From assembly GCF_010093535.1 (NCBI RefSeq), contig NW_022985178.1, forward strand, positions 90,505 to 154,504: a stretch of 64,000 bases of DNA, given 5' to 3'. This document shows positions 21,488-32,510 of this stretch, piece by piece. The notes beneath the pieces are model-generated. The model had not been told where the DNA came from and made no database searches. It was given only the letters and a program-made list of their open reading frames with translations. The DNA is from Lindgomyces ingoldianus (taxonomy: Eukaryota > Ascomycota > Dothideomycetes > Pleosporales > Lindgomycetaceae). The position numbers were made by a program, and so were the translations under genes. Numbering within the stretch: the stretch's first letter is position 1; each line of letters starts with the position of its first letter.

Positions 21488-22254
21488 ATGAAAAATACCG
21501 ACAACAGCTCCAACCTTCTATCAAGGTACGCTGCGCCAGCGCCCTCTCACGACACGTCGCACCACCATAAGCCCAATACGGCAACCCGGCCCTATCGCTA
21601 GCTAACACGCCCCAACAGACCCTTCCCCCTCCTCACCCTCCCCCCCGAAATCCGCACCCAAATCTACACTTACTGCCTCTGCGCCCCCAACCAAGGCCTC
21701 CGCTTCTACGACCCCCAATGCCGCCTGCGCGCCCACCGCGCGCCCACAACCGCCCTCCTATCCGCAAACAAACAGCTCCACGCCGAAGCCTCCGCAGTCC
21801 TATACTCTAAAAATGAATTCCTCTTCCTCGAACCCCGCGGACTGCTTAATTTCGCTAGGAAAATCGGACCCAGGAATAGTAAACTCGTGAGGCAGATACG
21901 CATCCGCATTCACTTTTACGAGGATGAGGATATAGTTATGTGGAGTAGGGGGAGGAAGCCGAAGGGGCTTTTGTGGGAGCGGCCGCCGTCAAGGCGTGAG
22001 GTAGAGAGTTCGTGGCCACGTGGGTTGCGTATTTGAGGTGGCGGTATTTTGAGAATGTGGTGTTCTTGACGATTAAGGGGGAGACGCGGTATTACTGGTA
22101 TCATTACGTTGTTATGCCTGAGGACTTGAGGAGGTTTGTTATGGAGTTTTTGGAGAAGGGGGCCGGGGGTAGGGTGCCGAGGCTGTTGTTGAGGGGGTTT
22201 GGGGAAGGGGAGAGGGAGAAGTTTCCGAGGGAGTGGGATGTGATCGTGGAGTAG
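21488..22254 (+). pseudogene. 2EXR/F-box-like protein gene with a 2-nt frameshift
   Basis: Exon 1 (21488-21525) encodes 12 residues. A 93-bp intron (21526-21618, GT..AG, GCTAAC branch site near 21600) leads to exon 2, which opens with FPLLTLPPEIRTQIYTYCL, the typical start of fungal 2EXR/DUF7730 (F-box-like) proteins, then LLSANKQLHAEASAVLYSKN. The frame runs to a TGA just after 22030. The downstream coding text (WVAYLRWRYFENVVFLTIKG to 22254) is two bases out of register; removing the extra GA in GTAGAGAGTTC (near 22004) rejoins them. Either the gene is recently broken or the base call is wrong. The first half is extremely C-rich, the second G-rich. Function unknown; 2EXR proteins are expanded in plant-associated ascomycetes. 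Confidence 0.7.
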
Positions 22255-22276
22255 GTAGAAACGAACGGATCGCCCT

Positions 22277-22453
22277 GCGACACTCAACACACTTAACTAT
22301 TTGGGCATGCTCTACGTCCGCCAAGGCAAGCAGGGCAAAATAGAGGAGATGTTCGAACGGGTGCAGAAAAGGTTCGAGAAATCATTTTGCTCAGATTCCC
22401 GTCGCCGTTCCCGCCTTCATCACAATCTTCTCAGACATAAGAGCATGTTGTGA
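22277..22453 (+). pseudogene. tetratricopeptide repeat relic of an NLR-type gene
   Basis: The frame ATLNTLNYLGMLYVRQGKQG, then KIEEMFERVQKRFEKSF is a full TPR of the kind found in tandem in fungal NB-ARC/NACHT-TPR proteins (NLGxLYxxQGKxxEAEEMYxRAL). After one repeat the sequence loses the pattern and stops at TGA 22451. Only one repeat remains, so this is a remnant. Confidence 0.6.
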
Positions 22454-23884
22454 TAGAGTATGTAGCTGGTAGAGTCAGATCCTCTCATTCCCCTTACTAC
22501 AAAGCATCTATATAATATGCTTGATATCTATAAGTTAGTCGAATCGGCATGTAGAAAGATCAACGGCACGAGCCGTCAGACTACCAAAGGACAGCGTCGG
22601 GCATCTTTGTCTGGGCGGTTGGTTGGGAAACGATCGCGAATATAATTCTTGGCGCACACGATGTTCCATCGCTCGGTACATCCTCAAGATCCTTCTGCCC
22701 ATAGGTCTTGGCGGCGGTAGATGAGTCACACGTACGCCAGTCGGTCCTTTGATCCTGAACACCGCGTGAGGGGTGCCTGGAAGCTGCGCCTCTTGACTGA
22801 GGGCCGCACGGGAAATTGGACTGGACACGCTTCGTCAAGGTTTTCCACGATGTCTAGGGAACGGCCGGCTTCGTTGAACTCAAAGTCGCAGTTTGTCCGG
22901 CATGCAAGAATCTCCGCCGCCTAGTTCTATTGTATCACTAAATCCAGCCACCTTATCACCGTCTGACTAGCTCTTCCTTGAATCCATATCTCTGTATGAC
23001 GTCTACGCATGAAGTTGCCCCACTCCTATATGAATCCTAAGTCGCTCACAAGGTCATGGCAGCGCCGTGTTTGAGAGTCGAATATGACTATTCCGCTCAC
23101 GGCCGGCACCCCATTGACACAGAGACCATGTCAAATCCTCTCCCTTGCCGACTAGCAAACGTGTTATGTCGTAATACTACGCCTCTCCGGCGGCTCGAGC
23201 TCCTCTTCTGGTGCACTGATCCCACACATCCTCAATTCCAAGCCGATCCAATCCAGTCTCATTGTGTATGGACCCCGGCCAAAGTGATGGGTTCGGCGGT
23301 GAGGGTACGGAAATTGCACTCTCTGCTTAGGCTGTCACTCAGCTCGTCACTGGAGATGTAGGCTAATTTTTGCCACCCAGACATGGCTCAAGTGCTACCC
23401 AGCGTGTCAGTTTTGCCCGTACTATCGAACGTGGAGGGAACAACTAGGACCTAGCTATATTTATCAACAGTCTAGATAGTTGTTAGTGGAGCATACGAAA
23501 AGTAACACAGGTAATAGACTACAGTGCCTTCTTACCTTTCTGTAAGGCTTTTAATGCGTAGATAGCAGTTAGAGCAGGTAAGGTTTGGGCAGCGGGGGGC
23601 GGGTGGTTGAAGGAGGTGGCTAAGCCGAAGGCAGCAGCCTTAGCCGAAACAGCGCTGCACGTGACTAGGAAAGTATAGCCAAGCGTCGAGTTTCCTAAAC
23701 AGGCCCCTTCGTTCATGCTCAGAGGCTGTGCAGGTCCAGTTTTGGACCTTCTAATATGTGCTCAGGCTCAGATCAGGGGTCTCCCGGAGCGACTCACCTC
23801 AGCTCAGGTTAAAGCAGCGGCTGCTCAGGCGAGCGACTGCAACCGGAACTGGCCACACGAGAGAAGTTTACCTGTCTCTATAGG
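22454..23884. other. region of weak, unrecognised ORFs
   Basis: Balanced composition and no RIP saturation, but no clear gene. Candidates: a minus frame around 22730-22920 (contains CDFEFNEAGRSLDIVENLDE); a plus frame 23056-23361 with ATG (101 codons, LRRLELLFWCTDPTHP); a minus frame 23519-23716 with ATG (65 codons, Ala-rich, mildly hydrophobic). None matches a family I know. A small perfect hairpin AGGTCCA-GTTT-TGGACCT lies near 23730. Confidence 0.3.
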
Positions 23885-24039
23885 TAAGTAGTAGAAGTAG
23901 ACTCTAAATAATATCTTATGTTATATTACTTTATATAGAGCTAAAGTAGGCTGTTTTGCAAGAGAATAGGGTGGTTTTAGTAGGGGCTTGGCAAAAGTGG
24001 CCGGCCAACCTGTGTGGCCGGCCAACCCGTTAGGTACGT
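23885..24039 (+). mobile_element. 3' end fragment of a pogo/Fot1-like element
   Basis: This 155-bp piece aligns with the right end of the element at 50542-55841, including the terminal GGCCGGCCAACCTGTGTGGC and GTTAGGTACGT followed by the TA target. The rest of the element is absent. Confidence 0.75.
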
Positions 24040-24041
24040 TA

Positions 24042-24379
24042 CTTTAAGTATAAATTAGATACTAATATATATAACTTTATAGAATTTATAGTCTAGAAAG
24101 AATAATTAGCTATAATAAAAGTAAAAAATAAGAAATCTACTATATAGTAGATTAGTATAGAGAGAAAATAATTAATATAATCTTAATTATAGTAGTATAA
24201 TAGAATATAGAAAAATAAATTATCTTTAAAGTATAAATCAAAGCTATAAAGTTAAGAATACTATTAAATAGTAGAGTAGTTAGTATACTAATAGACCTTA
24301 ATATAGTAGAATAATACTAAATACTATATTTAATAAAGAAAATACTAATTAGAGTATATTTAATAAATAACTTAGAAAT
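24042..24379 (+). mobile_element. Gypsy-X, left piece
   Basis: Very AT-rich, RIP-saturated sequence into which Copia-1 inserted (GAAAT at 24375-24379). It continues at 31611, and its coding identity shows only at 44715-44932. Confidence 0.45.
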
Positions 24380-24659
24380 TGTCTGTACGCAGCAGCAGCG
24401 TCACAGTCTGGATACGAGCGATCGCGCACGAGCAGGACCACGTATCTCTGTCACATGATGCTTGTGCGCGAACCTCTGTGCGCAAACATCTAGATATCCC
24501 CCTTTTCCTCTGTACAGAGGAAAGACAAAAGCAATAGAACTAGAAACATGTTGCCCTTACTTTACTTACTTTGTACGCTGTGCACACTGTACACTACTCT
24601 TACTTTTACTACTTAAGTGCTTATACTATAAGTAGCTAGCTATTAGAGCCTATTTAACA
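24380..24659 (+). repeat. 5' LTR of Copia-1
   Basis: 280 bp, TG..CA ends. Same length and ends as the 3' LTR. Family members also occur solo at 54965-55244 and, split, at 14904-16515. Confidence 0.92.
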
Positions 24660-27600
24660 CTAATTAGTAGTTAATTTAATTAACTATAAATTAGTAAGAG
24701 TAATAATAAAGTACCTACACTTTATAAGGTACTTTGTTTTGTTACCTATTCTCTAGGAAAAGTAATAACAAAGCACTTACGCCTTATAAGGTACTTTGTT
24801 TAGTTACTTATCTCTTAAGATAGCAGATTAATCCTTTACATTATATAGTAAGCTCTACTACTGTATAGAGTAAGAAGGAGATAGTGTAAGATGCACACTA
24901 AAGCTACTAAAGCTGCATAACTTAGCAGCTAGATAATAGCATATTAATTCTTTACATTACATAGTAAGCTCTGCTACTGTACAAAGTAAAGAGGAGATAG
25001 TATAAGGCGCACTCTAAAGCTATTAAAGCTGCACAACCTAGTAGCTAGATAACAGCAGTACCTGTGTAATCTACTAGAAAAGTAATTAACTATACTATTA
25101 TAATAAAATTTTATTAGTAACTAATAACTCTATGTAATAATAAAAAGAATAAGGAATAATTTCTGTTATATAAACAACTTATAAAGGACATAGAGATATT
25201 AGAGGCAACACTATAGAATAAGACTAGCCTAGAGTACTAGAATAATAAGATTAACATGTTAAAAGCTTTAATAAGCTTATAAACTTAATTATATATAAGT
25301 TACATAATTACTAATCTACGCATAATAACTTAAAAGGGCGCTACCTTTCTAAGTATGTATATAAAGAATTTTAAAAAATAAACACTATAAGACTTCTTAG
25401 CACTTAGCTACATGTTTAAAAGAAAGCTTATATAAGTGCTAAAAAACAAAAAAATTACACTACAGCTAGGCACTAAAGGTACCTAAGCCTAGAAGCTGTA
25501 TAATATAGCATAAAAAAAAGTAATTATACTAAAAAAGCTTTATATGTAACCTTTATTACTATATAAGGCTCTGCATAGAAGTAGACTAAACATAATGCTG
25601 CTATTAACACTAAATATACTAGCATTACCTGCTTCTATACTTTAGCTAGCACTACACTAATTACTGTACAAACAATACATGCCACTCTACCTAACGCCTG
25701 CTCTACACCTTTAATTGTACACACTACTGCCTGCAGTAGTGTATGCACTACTAATACTACCTGCACAATCTATACTACATTACAACCTATATAAACTTCT
25801 ACTCTAGAGGGAAACTGCAAAAGAAAAACTCTTAGCAGATAAAATTATATAATTTTAAAAAATATAAAAGAAAAATAATAACTATATAAGTTAACTATAT
25901 AACATTTTTATAAATAAAATAAAGATTTTTATTAATTTATGTTAACAGCTAGATATTTAGAAAACTTAGTATATAAACATCTTTCTAAACATCCTAAAAG
26001 GTTAGGCAAATATGTACTATATGCACAACATAGGCTTTAGACATAACTAGAAGCATTTATACAACACCTTAAGTAGTTACTTTAACACTAATGTAAACTA
26101 TAGCTAGTACTAAACAGACTAGATAATAATAACTTTTATATAATACTAATAAAAAAACTTTAATAAAAGTTTACATAAAGTTTTTAAAATAATAATTAAT
26201 AAGCTTACACTTATATAAAGGGCACTAGGAATAAAATTTTAAAAAAATGTTCTACTGCACACTACTATTATACAAGCTTGTTAAGGATAACTAGAACTAG
26301 AACATGCTATATTTACTATTAAGCTTTTATGTAAAGCCTTATTTAGTAACTTATAAGCATTACTTTAAGTTACTATAAACTAAAGAGTAAACTAATACCT
26401 TTAAGAACTGCCTAATATATACTACATAGACTGCTAATATAACTTTACACAACAAAAGTCTGCATAACAAGAAAAAAGCTTCCCTATACATAAAAAAAAA
26501 TAATGTAAAAGATTTTTATCTAAGTTTAGGCTATAATTTAGAGACAACTACATATAAATAAAGAAGTGCTTTATCTGCTATAAGAAAGAATGTTAGTTAT
26601 TAAACTACTTTTATAATAACTATATATAAGCAAAGAACTAGTACATTGCCTTATATAAAGATTTTTATAATAAAACCTTATTATGTAAAGCTATTACTTT
26701 ATACATCTAAAACTTTAAAGGTTACTTTAAGAAAGAGAATAATTTACATAATATAAAAAAAATAAAATAAAAAAGTAAAAATACTAAAAAAGCTATTAAC
26801 TACTTTACTTTTACTACTTATTTATACTATGCAACAGAAGAGGACATCTACAGCATTAAACCTAGAGAATATGCTAAGCAGTTTATCCTTAACAACTAAT
26901 ACTATATAGTATACTAAAGTAAACTATAGAACATAGGCGCAGTAAAGATCTCTACTATTAGTAAGTTCTAACTTAAGGTGTACATATAAAAGAACCTATA
27001 TATAAAAATTAATTAAACACCTAGCTAAACAGATATTAGCTTTAAAAGCTAGACACTAAAGAAATTAATTAGTACTATATAAATCTAAAACTTAATTAGT
27101 CTAGTTATATACTATATTTTAGAGACTTTAACATTATTCTTGCTATTACTAGCAGATGCTAACTAACTTAGGGCATACTTTAACAACATTTTAAATATTA
27201 TTATATATAAAAATAAAACTACTATTTTTATTATATAAAAATAAGAACACTTTTTTTTTAATATTAGTAAGAAAAAATTTATGTCTTTTTTTACTAAATT
27301 AAAACTTTACTGCCTTTACTGCTAATTTAGACACCCTTACATAAAGAGACTCTAGAAGATGCTAACTAGCGCTAGCCACAACATTAATGCTGCAGTGCTA
27401 GAAGAGATTAAGAAGTTCTGCTACCTCTGCTAATTATATAACTAGGCCTTATAAAAATTTAAGTTTATAATTAAAAATAACACTTACTTTAACTATAAAG
27501 TTATTATTAATATTATATAAATTAATAATAGGGATGTCCTATATATTATTAATATAGACACATTATTTTAGGCTGCTACATTCCTAAAATCTATGTCTGC

Positions 27601-30600
27601 ATAAGATACCTAGAATGCACTATGTAAATGCTAGATTAACACCTATTAAAGACCTCTAGACTATATTATGCATAACTCTAGTATAAACTTTGCTTTAAAG
27701 GATTTTTAAGCTTATATAAAGATTATAAGAGCTACATGCAGGCAGATGCCTATAGAAGCATATTAGGCAGTTAGAAAGGTTAAGCGCGCGCACACACCTC
27801 TTTAATAAGTGTTTAACATCCTAAAGACTAAGCTAGGTAACTGTATAAATAATAAGGCTATCTTACAGATAGTAGTTAAAGCTCTAAACAACATAGCTAG
27901 CCTATATAGTCTAGTACCTACACTGCTAGTCTTTAAAGCATACTTAAAAATTAACCTAAACTTTTTACTATTACTAGACATTATTGCATAAGCAAGCGCT
28001 GTATAAAAGGTAATAAAGATACTTTAAAAAAACTATATAAAAGTAAACATTAATTATATAATTAATACTTATAATAGCCTTATAACATATAAAGTTCTTA
28101 ACCTTTTTCTTAGCTTAGAGATTATAGCATAGAGGGAGAAGAAAGGCTAGACTAGCCTATATAAGATTAAAAGCATTAAAGAAAGAAACATTATTATTAA
28201 AAGAAAGAATAGCCTACTAAAGCTCTAATGTACGCAGGTTAAACTGTACTATAAAGAAAAAAAAAAAGATAACTTACTTATAATAAATAACCTAGATAAA
28301 CTAATCCCTATATAAAAGGATCCTTTAAAGAAGAGGAAAAGAGAACAGCTTTATAAGAATGTTATAGAGGTAGAACTAGAGCCTACTATAAACTAAGCCC
28401 CTTAGGATAGCAATACTGCACTAGTGCAAAAGGAAAATATAGATACTAGAAAAAGTAAAAAGCAAAGAAAACCTGCATAAAGTCTAGACTAGGTATTTTT
28501 AACCTAAAAAAAAAAAAATAATTAGGCCTTATCTATTAAGCTTTATATAGATAGTGTAATTACTACACTTAAAAAACTATTTAAGAAATTAAACTGCATA
28601 GAGATAGACACTTTAATTACTAATAGCACTTTTAAAGTTATAGTGTATAACTTAATAAGGCATAAAAGTTAGATTTTTAACTTTTGCCTAGTATAAAAAG
28701 TAAAAGGCAAAACAACTTAACTATATAAAAAATTCTACCTAGTGTTTACTAGCTACTTAGATAAAAAGAAAAAAAAAATTCTTACCTAGTTACTAACTAT
28801 CTAAAGAATAAGCTAGAGACTACTTTTAGCTATAAAAGTAAGCCTAAGAGCTATGTATAAAATGCATTTTAAACTATGTAATATTACATAAGTATATATT
28901 TAATTAATAAATAAGCTTATGCGCACGCTGTACATAAAGCTACTAAAGAAAATGTACTAGAGCTTTCTACTAAATATAATACTCTAGGTTGTACAACCCT
29001 TATATAAAGCTGCTAAATTAAGACTATATTAGTTTAAAACATACTATAACTACTATAAAGAAAAGCTGTGCATGCACATCTCTTTATATAACTCTTACTT
29101 TTTAATTACTAATAAAAAAGAGCACACTTTTAGTATTACTAGCTTATAAATAAATAACACTTTAAGCATTATAACAAAAAATTTTATGTAAAGAGAAAAG
29201 AAAAAACTATAGAAAGCAAAGTTCTATATAAAAAGTAAGACTATTTTAGTAAAGAAGCAACTTATTAAGTTTAACAGTAAAAGAATTAAACTTACGCACA
29301 ACATAGTAGTTCTTACTTAAAAAAAATAAGTAAGCTACTTTTATATAATTAACTTAGAAAACAAAAATGCTGCACAATAATATGTTAAGTAATATGTAAA
29401 AAAGGCATATATTATATCTATGTGTTAACTAAAAGTAGTATTTAACCTTTTTATTACTACATAAACTATAGACTCTTTGTATAACAATATTAACATACTT
29501 AACACATAAATTTAATAGTAGATAGATAATAGTAAGTATAGTCTTACCTTTTTACTATTATAGCTTAATTATGTAAAGCTATTTATCTTTATAAATAAAT
29601 TATTTACTAATAACAAGAACTTTAGCTTATAGCTAAGATTCTTAATTATATTAAGTAATAAAGACTGTATAAAGTAAAGTAACTACTTTAAAATACTAGG
29701 TAACATTATACACTAAAATTCTACTAAGTGTAAAAAAGTAACTAGGAGTGTTCTTACTAGTAAACTATATAAAATAGTTAAAAAGTTTAATAATGTAATT
29801 ACTTTTAGTATAACTTTATAGTAAATTATATAAACACTTAAACTACTACTAATTTTAGTAGTAATCTATATAGATTTAAAGTTTTTATATAATTACCTTA
29901 TTAAGCTAGGCACTACTAGTAAAAAGTAACTTATAATTAACATTATGTTACTCTATAAATTATATAAAAAAAAAGAAATTACTAAAATAAAGTAAATTAA
30001 TAGTAAAAACAACTTAGTAGATATATATATAAAGAAAACACTAAACTAGGCTTTTTAATTATTAGTCCTAACTAACTGCCTCTCTGTCTAGATAGAAGCA
30101 TCTATAGACTAGCTAGATCTTATGCGCAAAGATGCCTTAGACTAACTAGACTAATAACACCTTTATATAAGGCTTATTTTTTTTATTTTTTTTTATTATA
30201 CGCACTTATTTTTTTTATTATAAGATTAGAAAAAAAAGATATATAAAAAAAACAGTCTATTTATCTAGTATATAAAAGAAGAAAAAGCTACTACCCCTTA
30301 TATATAGTAGTTACAATGCAGACTACAGCTCTACTATACACATAAGGTGTAAGTATTAGCCTAGAAGTTAGCTAACATATAATACTTAATAAAAGAAAAA
30401 GCACTAGTAGTGCTACTATAATAATAAGCACATAGAGTTACTAAGACTTAACTATAACTCTAGACTAAAACTACATAAAAGTACTCTTTATAATACATAA
30501 CCTTTGCTACCTATAGCTGCAGATTAGTGCTAGTAAGTAAAACAATATTAATATTATAAAATAGTAAAGCTACTATATGCTACTTTTTAGCCTATCTATA

Positions 30601-30800
30601 ATTAGCATTTTATATAAAAAAAAAGTAGAAAAGCTAAAGGATTTATATGTTTATACTAAGACACTAAATAAACTACTAATTAGTAGTAGAACTAGTTAAA
30701 AGGGTAACACAGATGCGCCCTAGGCTGCTAGACTGCATAAGGACGTTAAAGACGCCCGCACTAACAGCGCTAGAGGTAGAGGAGGAAGGCTAGAGAGACA

Positions 30801-30878
<78 letters not shown>

Positions 30879-31325
30879 CAGGTAGGAGTATCTGTTACTA
30901 TTAGCACTGTATAAAAAAAGAAAAAAGCTAGAGAATAGTACAGTAAGGCTTAAAAAGTAAAGGATAAAGAAGAAAAAGTAAAGAAAAAAAGAAGACTTTA
31001 TTATATACACCTCCCTACGCACCTGCTTACACAAAGATCCTACACTATTCTAGCACAAAACCCTACATAAAATAGTTTATACACTGCTAAATTACTTATA
31101 AGGCAAGCATATAAAGGCTAGATAATAATAGCCTAAAACACTTTACACTATTTATAAAGCTATCTACATAGCGCAACTAGCCTATCTTAATGTACAGCAT
31201 TACTAAGGCAAGTCCTAATAAATAGGGTAAAGTAAAAGCAGAATATAATTAGATAAACCTACACAGACAGAAGAGAGGTAACACGTACAAAAGGCAACTC
31301 TTTAGACAAAAAGAAAAGTTGCTAG
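24660..31325 (+). pseudogene. gag-pol of Copia-1 (broken)
   Basis: A zinc-knuckle remnant FICYKKEC lies near 26570. The integrase tail is visible at 27840-27960 (IVVKALNN...LVPTLLVFKAYL, matching the same segment in Copia-3). RT runs about 28550-29450 (TIQRISQRLLLAI, MHISLYNSYFLITNKKEHTF) and RNase H about 29850-30060 (LYNYLIKLGTTS, KINSKNNLVDI). Stops at Gln/Trp sites break every domain. 24660-25800 contains no recognisable domain. Confidence 0.8.
30801..30879. repeat. (TC)n(TG)n microsatellite in Copia-1
   Basis: TC repeats pass into TG repeats with one TATG interruption (about 30850), just upstream of the 3' LTR. The minus-strand frame over it is an artefact. Confidence 0.95.
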
Positions 31326-31605
31326 TGTCTGTATGTAGCAGCAGCGTTACAGTCTAGATACAAGTAATTGCGCACAAGCAGGACCACGTATCTCTGTTAC
31401 ATAATGCTTGTGCGTGAACCTCTGTGCGCAAACATCTAGATATCCCTCTTTTCCTCTGTACAGAGGAAAGACAAGAGTAATAGAACTAGAAACATGTTGC
31501 CCTTACCTTACCTACCTTGTACGCTGTGCACACTGTACACCACTCTTACTCTTGCTACTTAAGTGCTTATACTATAAGCAGCTAGCTGTCAGAGCCTATT
31601 TAACA
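31326..31605 (+). repeat. 3' LTR of Copia-1
   Basis: 280 bp, followed directly by the GAAAT target duplication. Confidence 0.92.
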
Positions 31606-31610
31606 GAAAT

Positions 31611-32139
31611 AGAATATAAAAAAGAATAAATTAACTTTAAAATTATAAATATTACTATAGAAGCTACAGGCTATAAAAGTATAAAAAAATTAATATAATA
31701 TTTTTTAGTAAAGAATTAAATATATATTTAGAAATAAATTAGTTAAAATAGTATAACCTATAAATAGATTAGTATAATAGAATTATATACTATAAGAACT
31801 TTTATATAAAAATAATAATAAAAATTAACTAAGAATTAATAAAATTAAATACTAGGATATAGATAAAATTATAGATTTAGAATATACCTTTATTAAAGAG
31901 AATTAGTAGAATTTTAACTTATAAAATAATAAAAATCTATAAGAAAAGACTCTTAATAGTAGAAGTTATATAGATATAATAAGTTACTATCTATAAAAAA
32001 GAACTTTAACTCTAAATACTAGTTAAATATACTAAATATAGAAATCTATTTAAAGAATATAGAAATCTTAACCTATTAGAATATAAGCTATAGAATATAA
32101 AAATTAAACTTAAAGAAGAAAAATAAGTAGAACTAAGTT
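31611..32139 (+). mobile_element. Gypsy-X, middle piece
   Basis: AT-saturated continuation of the host element between Copia-1 and Copia-2. AAGTT at 32135-32139 is the left target copy for Copia-2. No domain survives. Confidence 0.4.
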
Positions 32140-32510
32140 TGTTAGATTAAAGCACTGTTTCTTGGCTTCCTGAGATGAATGATGGGTTTGGATATGATGT
32201 ATGGGATGATGATTGATTGTCTTGATTTATCGATCCTTTTTCTGCTCTACTCGTGTTGCTCGGCTTTTTGTTTTGCCGATCCGAGTCCCTCGCGCACTTG
32301 CCCTATGCGCGACCAGCTTGCAACATGCTGCAATTTGCTGCAATTTGCTGCAAAATGCTGTAACATGCTGCAATTTGCTGCAATTTGCTGCATTTTGCTG
32401 CAACATGCTGCAATTTGCAGCAACATACTGTTCGAGCTTATTGCTCGTACTATGTAGCAGCTTTTGTCAAACGTTCCTCCTGTCTTGACAGTAGGTGCGC
32501 ATATCTGACA
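32140..32510 (-). repeat. 3' LTR of Copia-2 with 11 decamer repeats
   Basis: 371 bp. It contains a 10-bp tandem array at 32321-32430, eleven units such as CAACATGCTG and CAATTTGCTG. The other LTR (321 bp) has six units; five units account exactly for the 50-bp length difference. Confidence 0.93.

Larger units (their letters stand above)
24380..31605 (+). mobile_element. Copia-1, complete Ty1/Copia element, RIP-saturated
   Basis: Two 280-bp LTRs (24380-24659 and 31326-31605) start TGTCTGTA and end TTTAACA, with the perfect 5-bp duplication GAAAT outside (24375-24379 and 31606-31610). The coding order gag, integrase, RT, RNase H is that of Copia. A purine tract (ACAAAAAGAAAAG, near 31305-31320) precedes the 3' LTR. 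The interior is dominated by A/T with TAA/TAG everywhere. Confidence 0.92.

Noticed and set aside
23056..23716. Two ATG-started frames (101 and 65 codons) as firm genes
   Set aside because: No family, no splice or promoter support, and comparable chance frames occur nearby; kept only as weak candidates in the regional entry.
30720..31034. Minus-strand frame of 104 codons with a His-Thr run
   Set aside because: Made by the TG microsatellite inside RIP-dead Copia-1.
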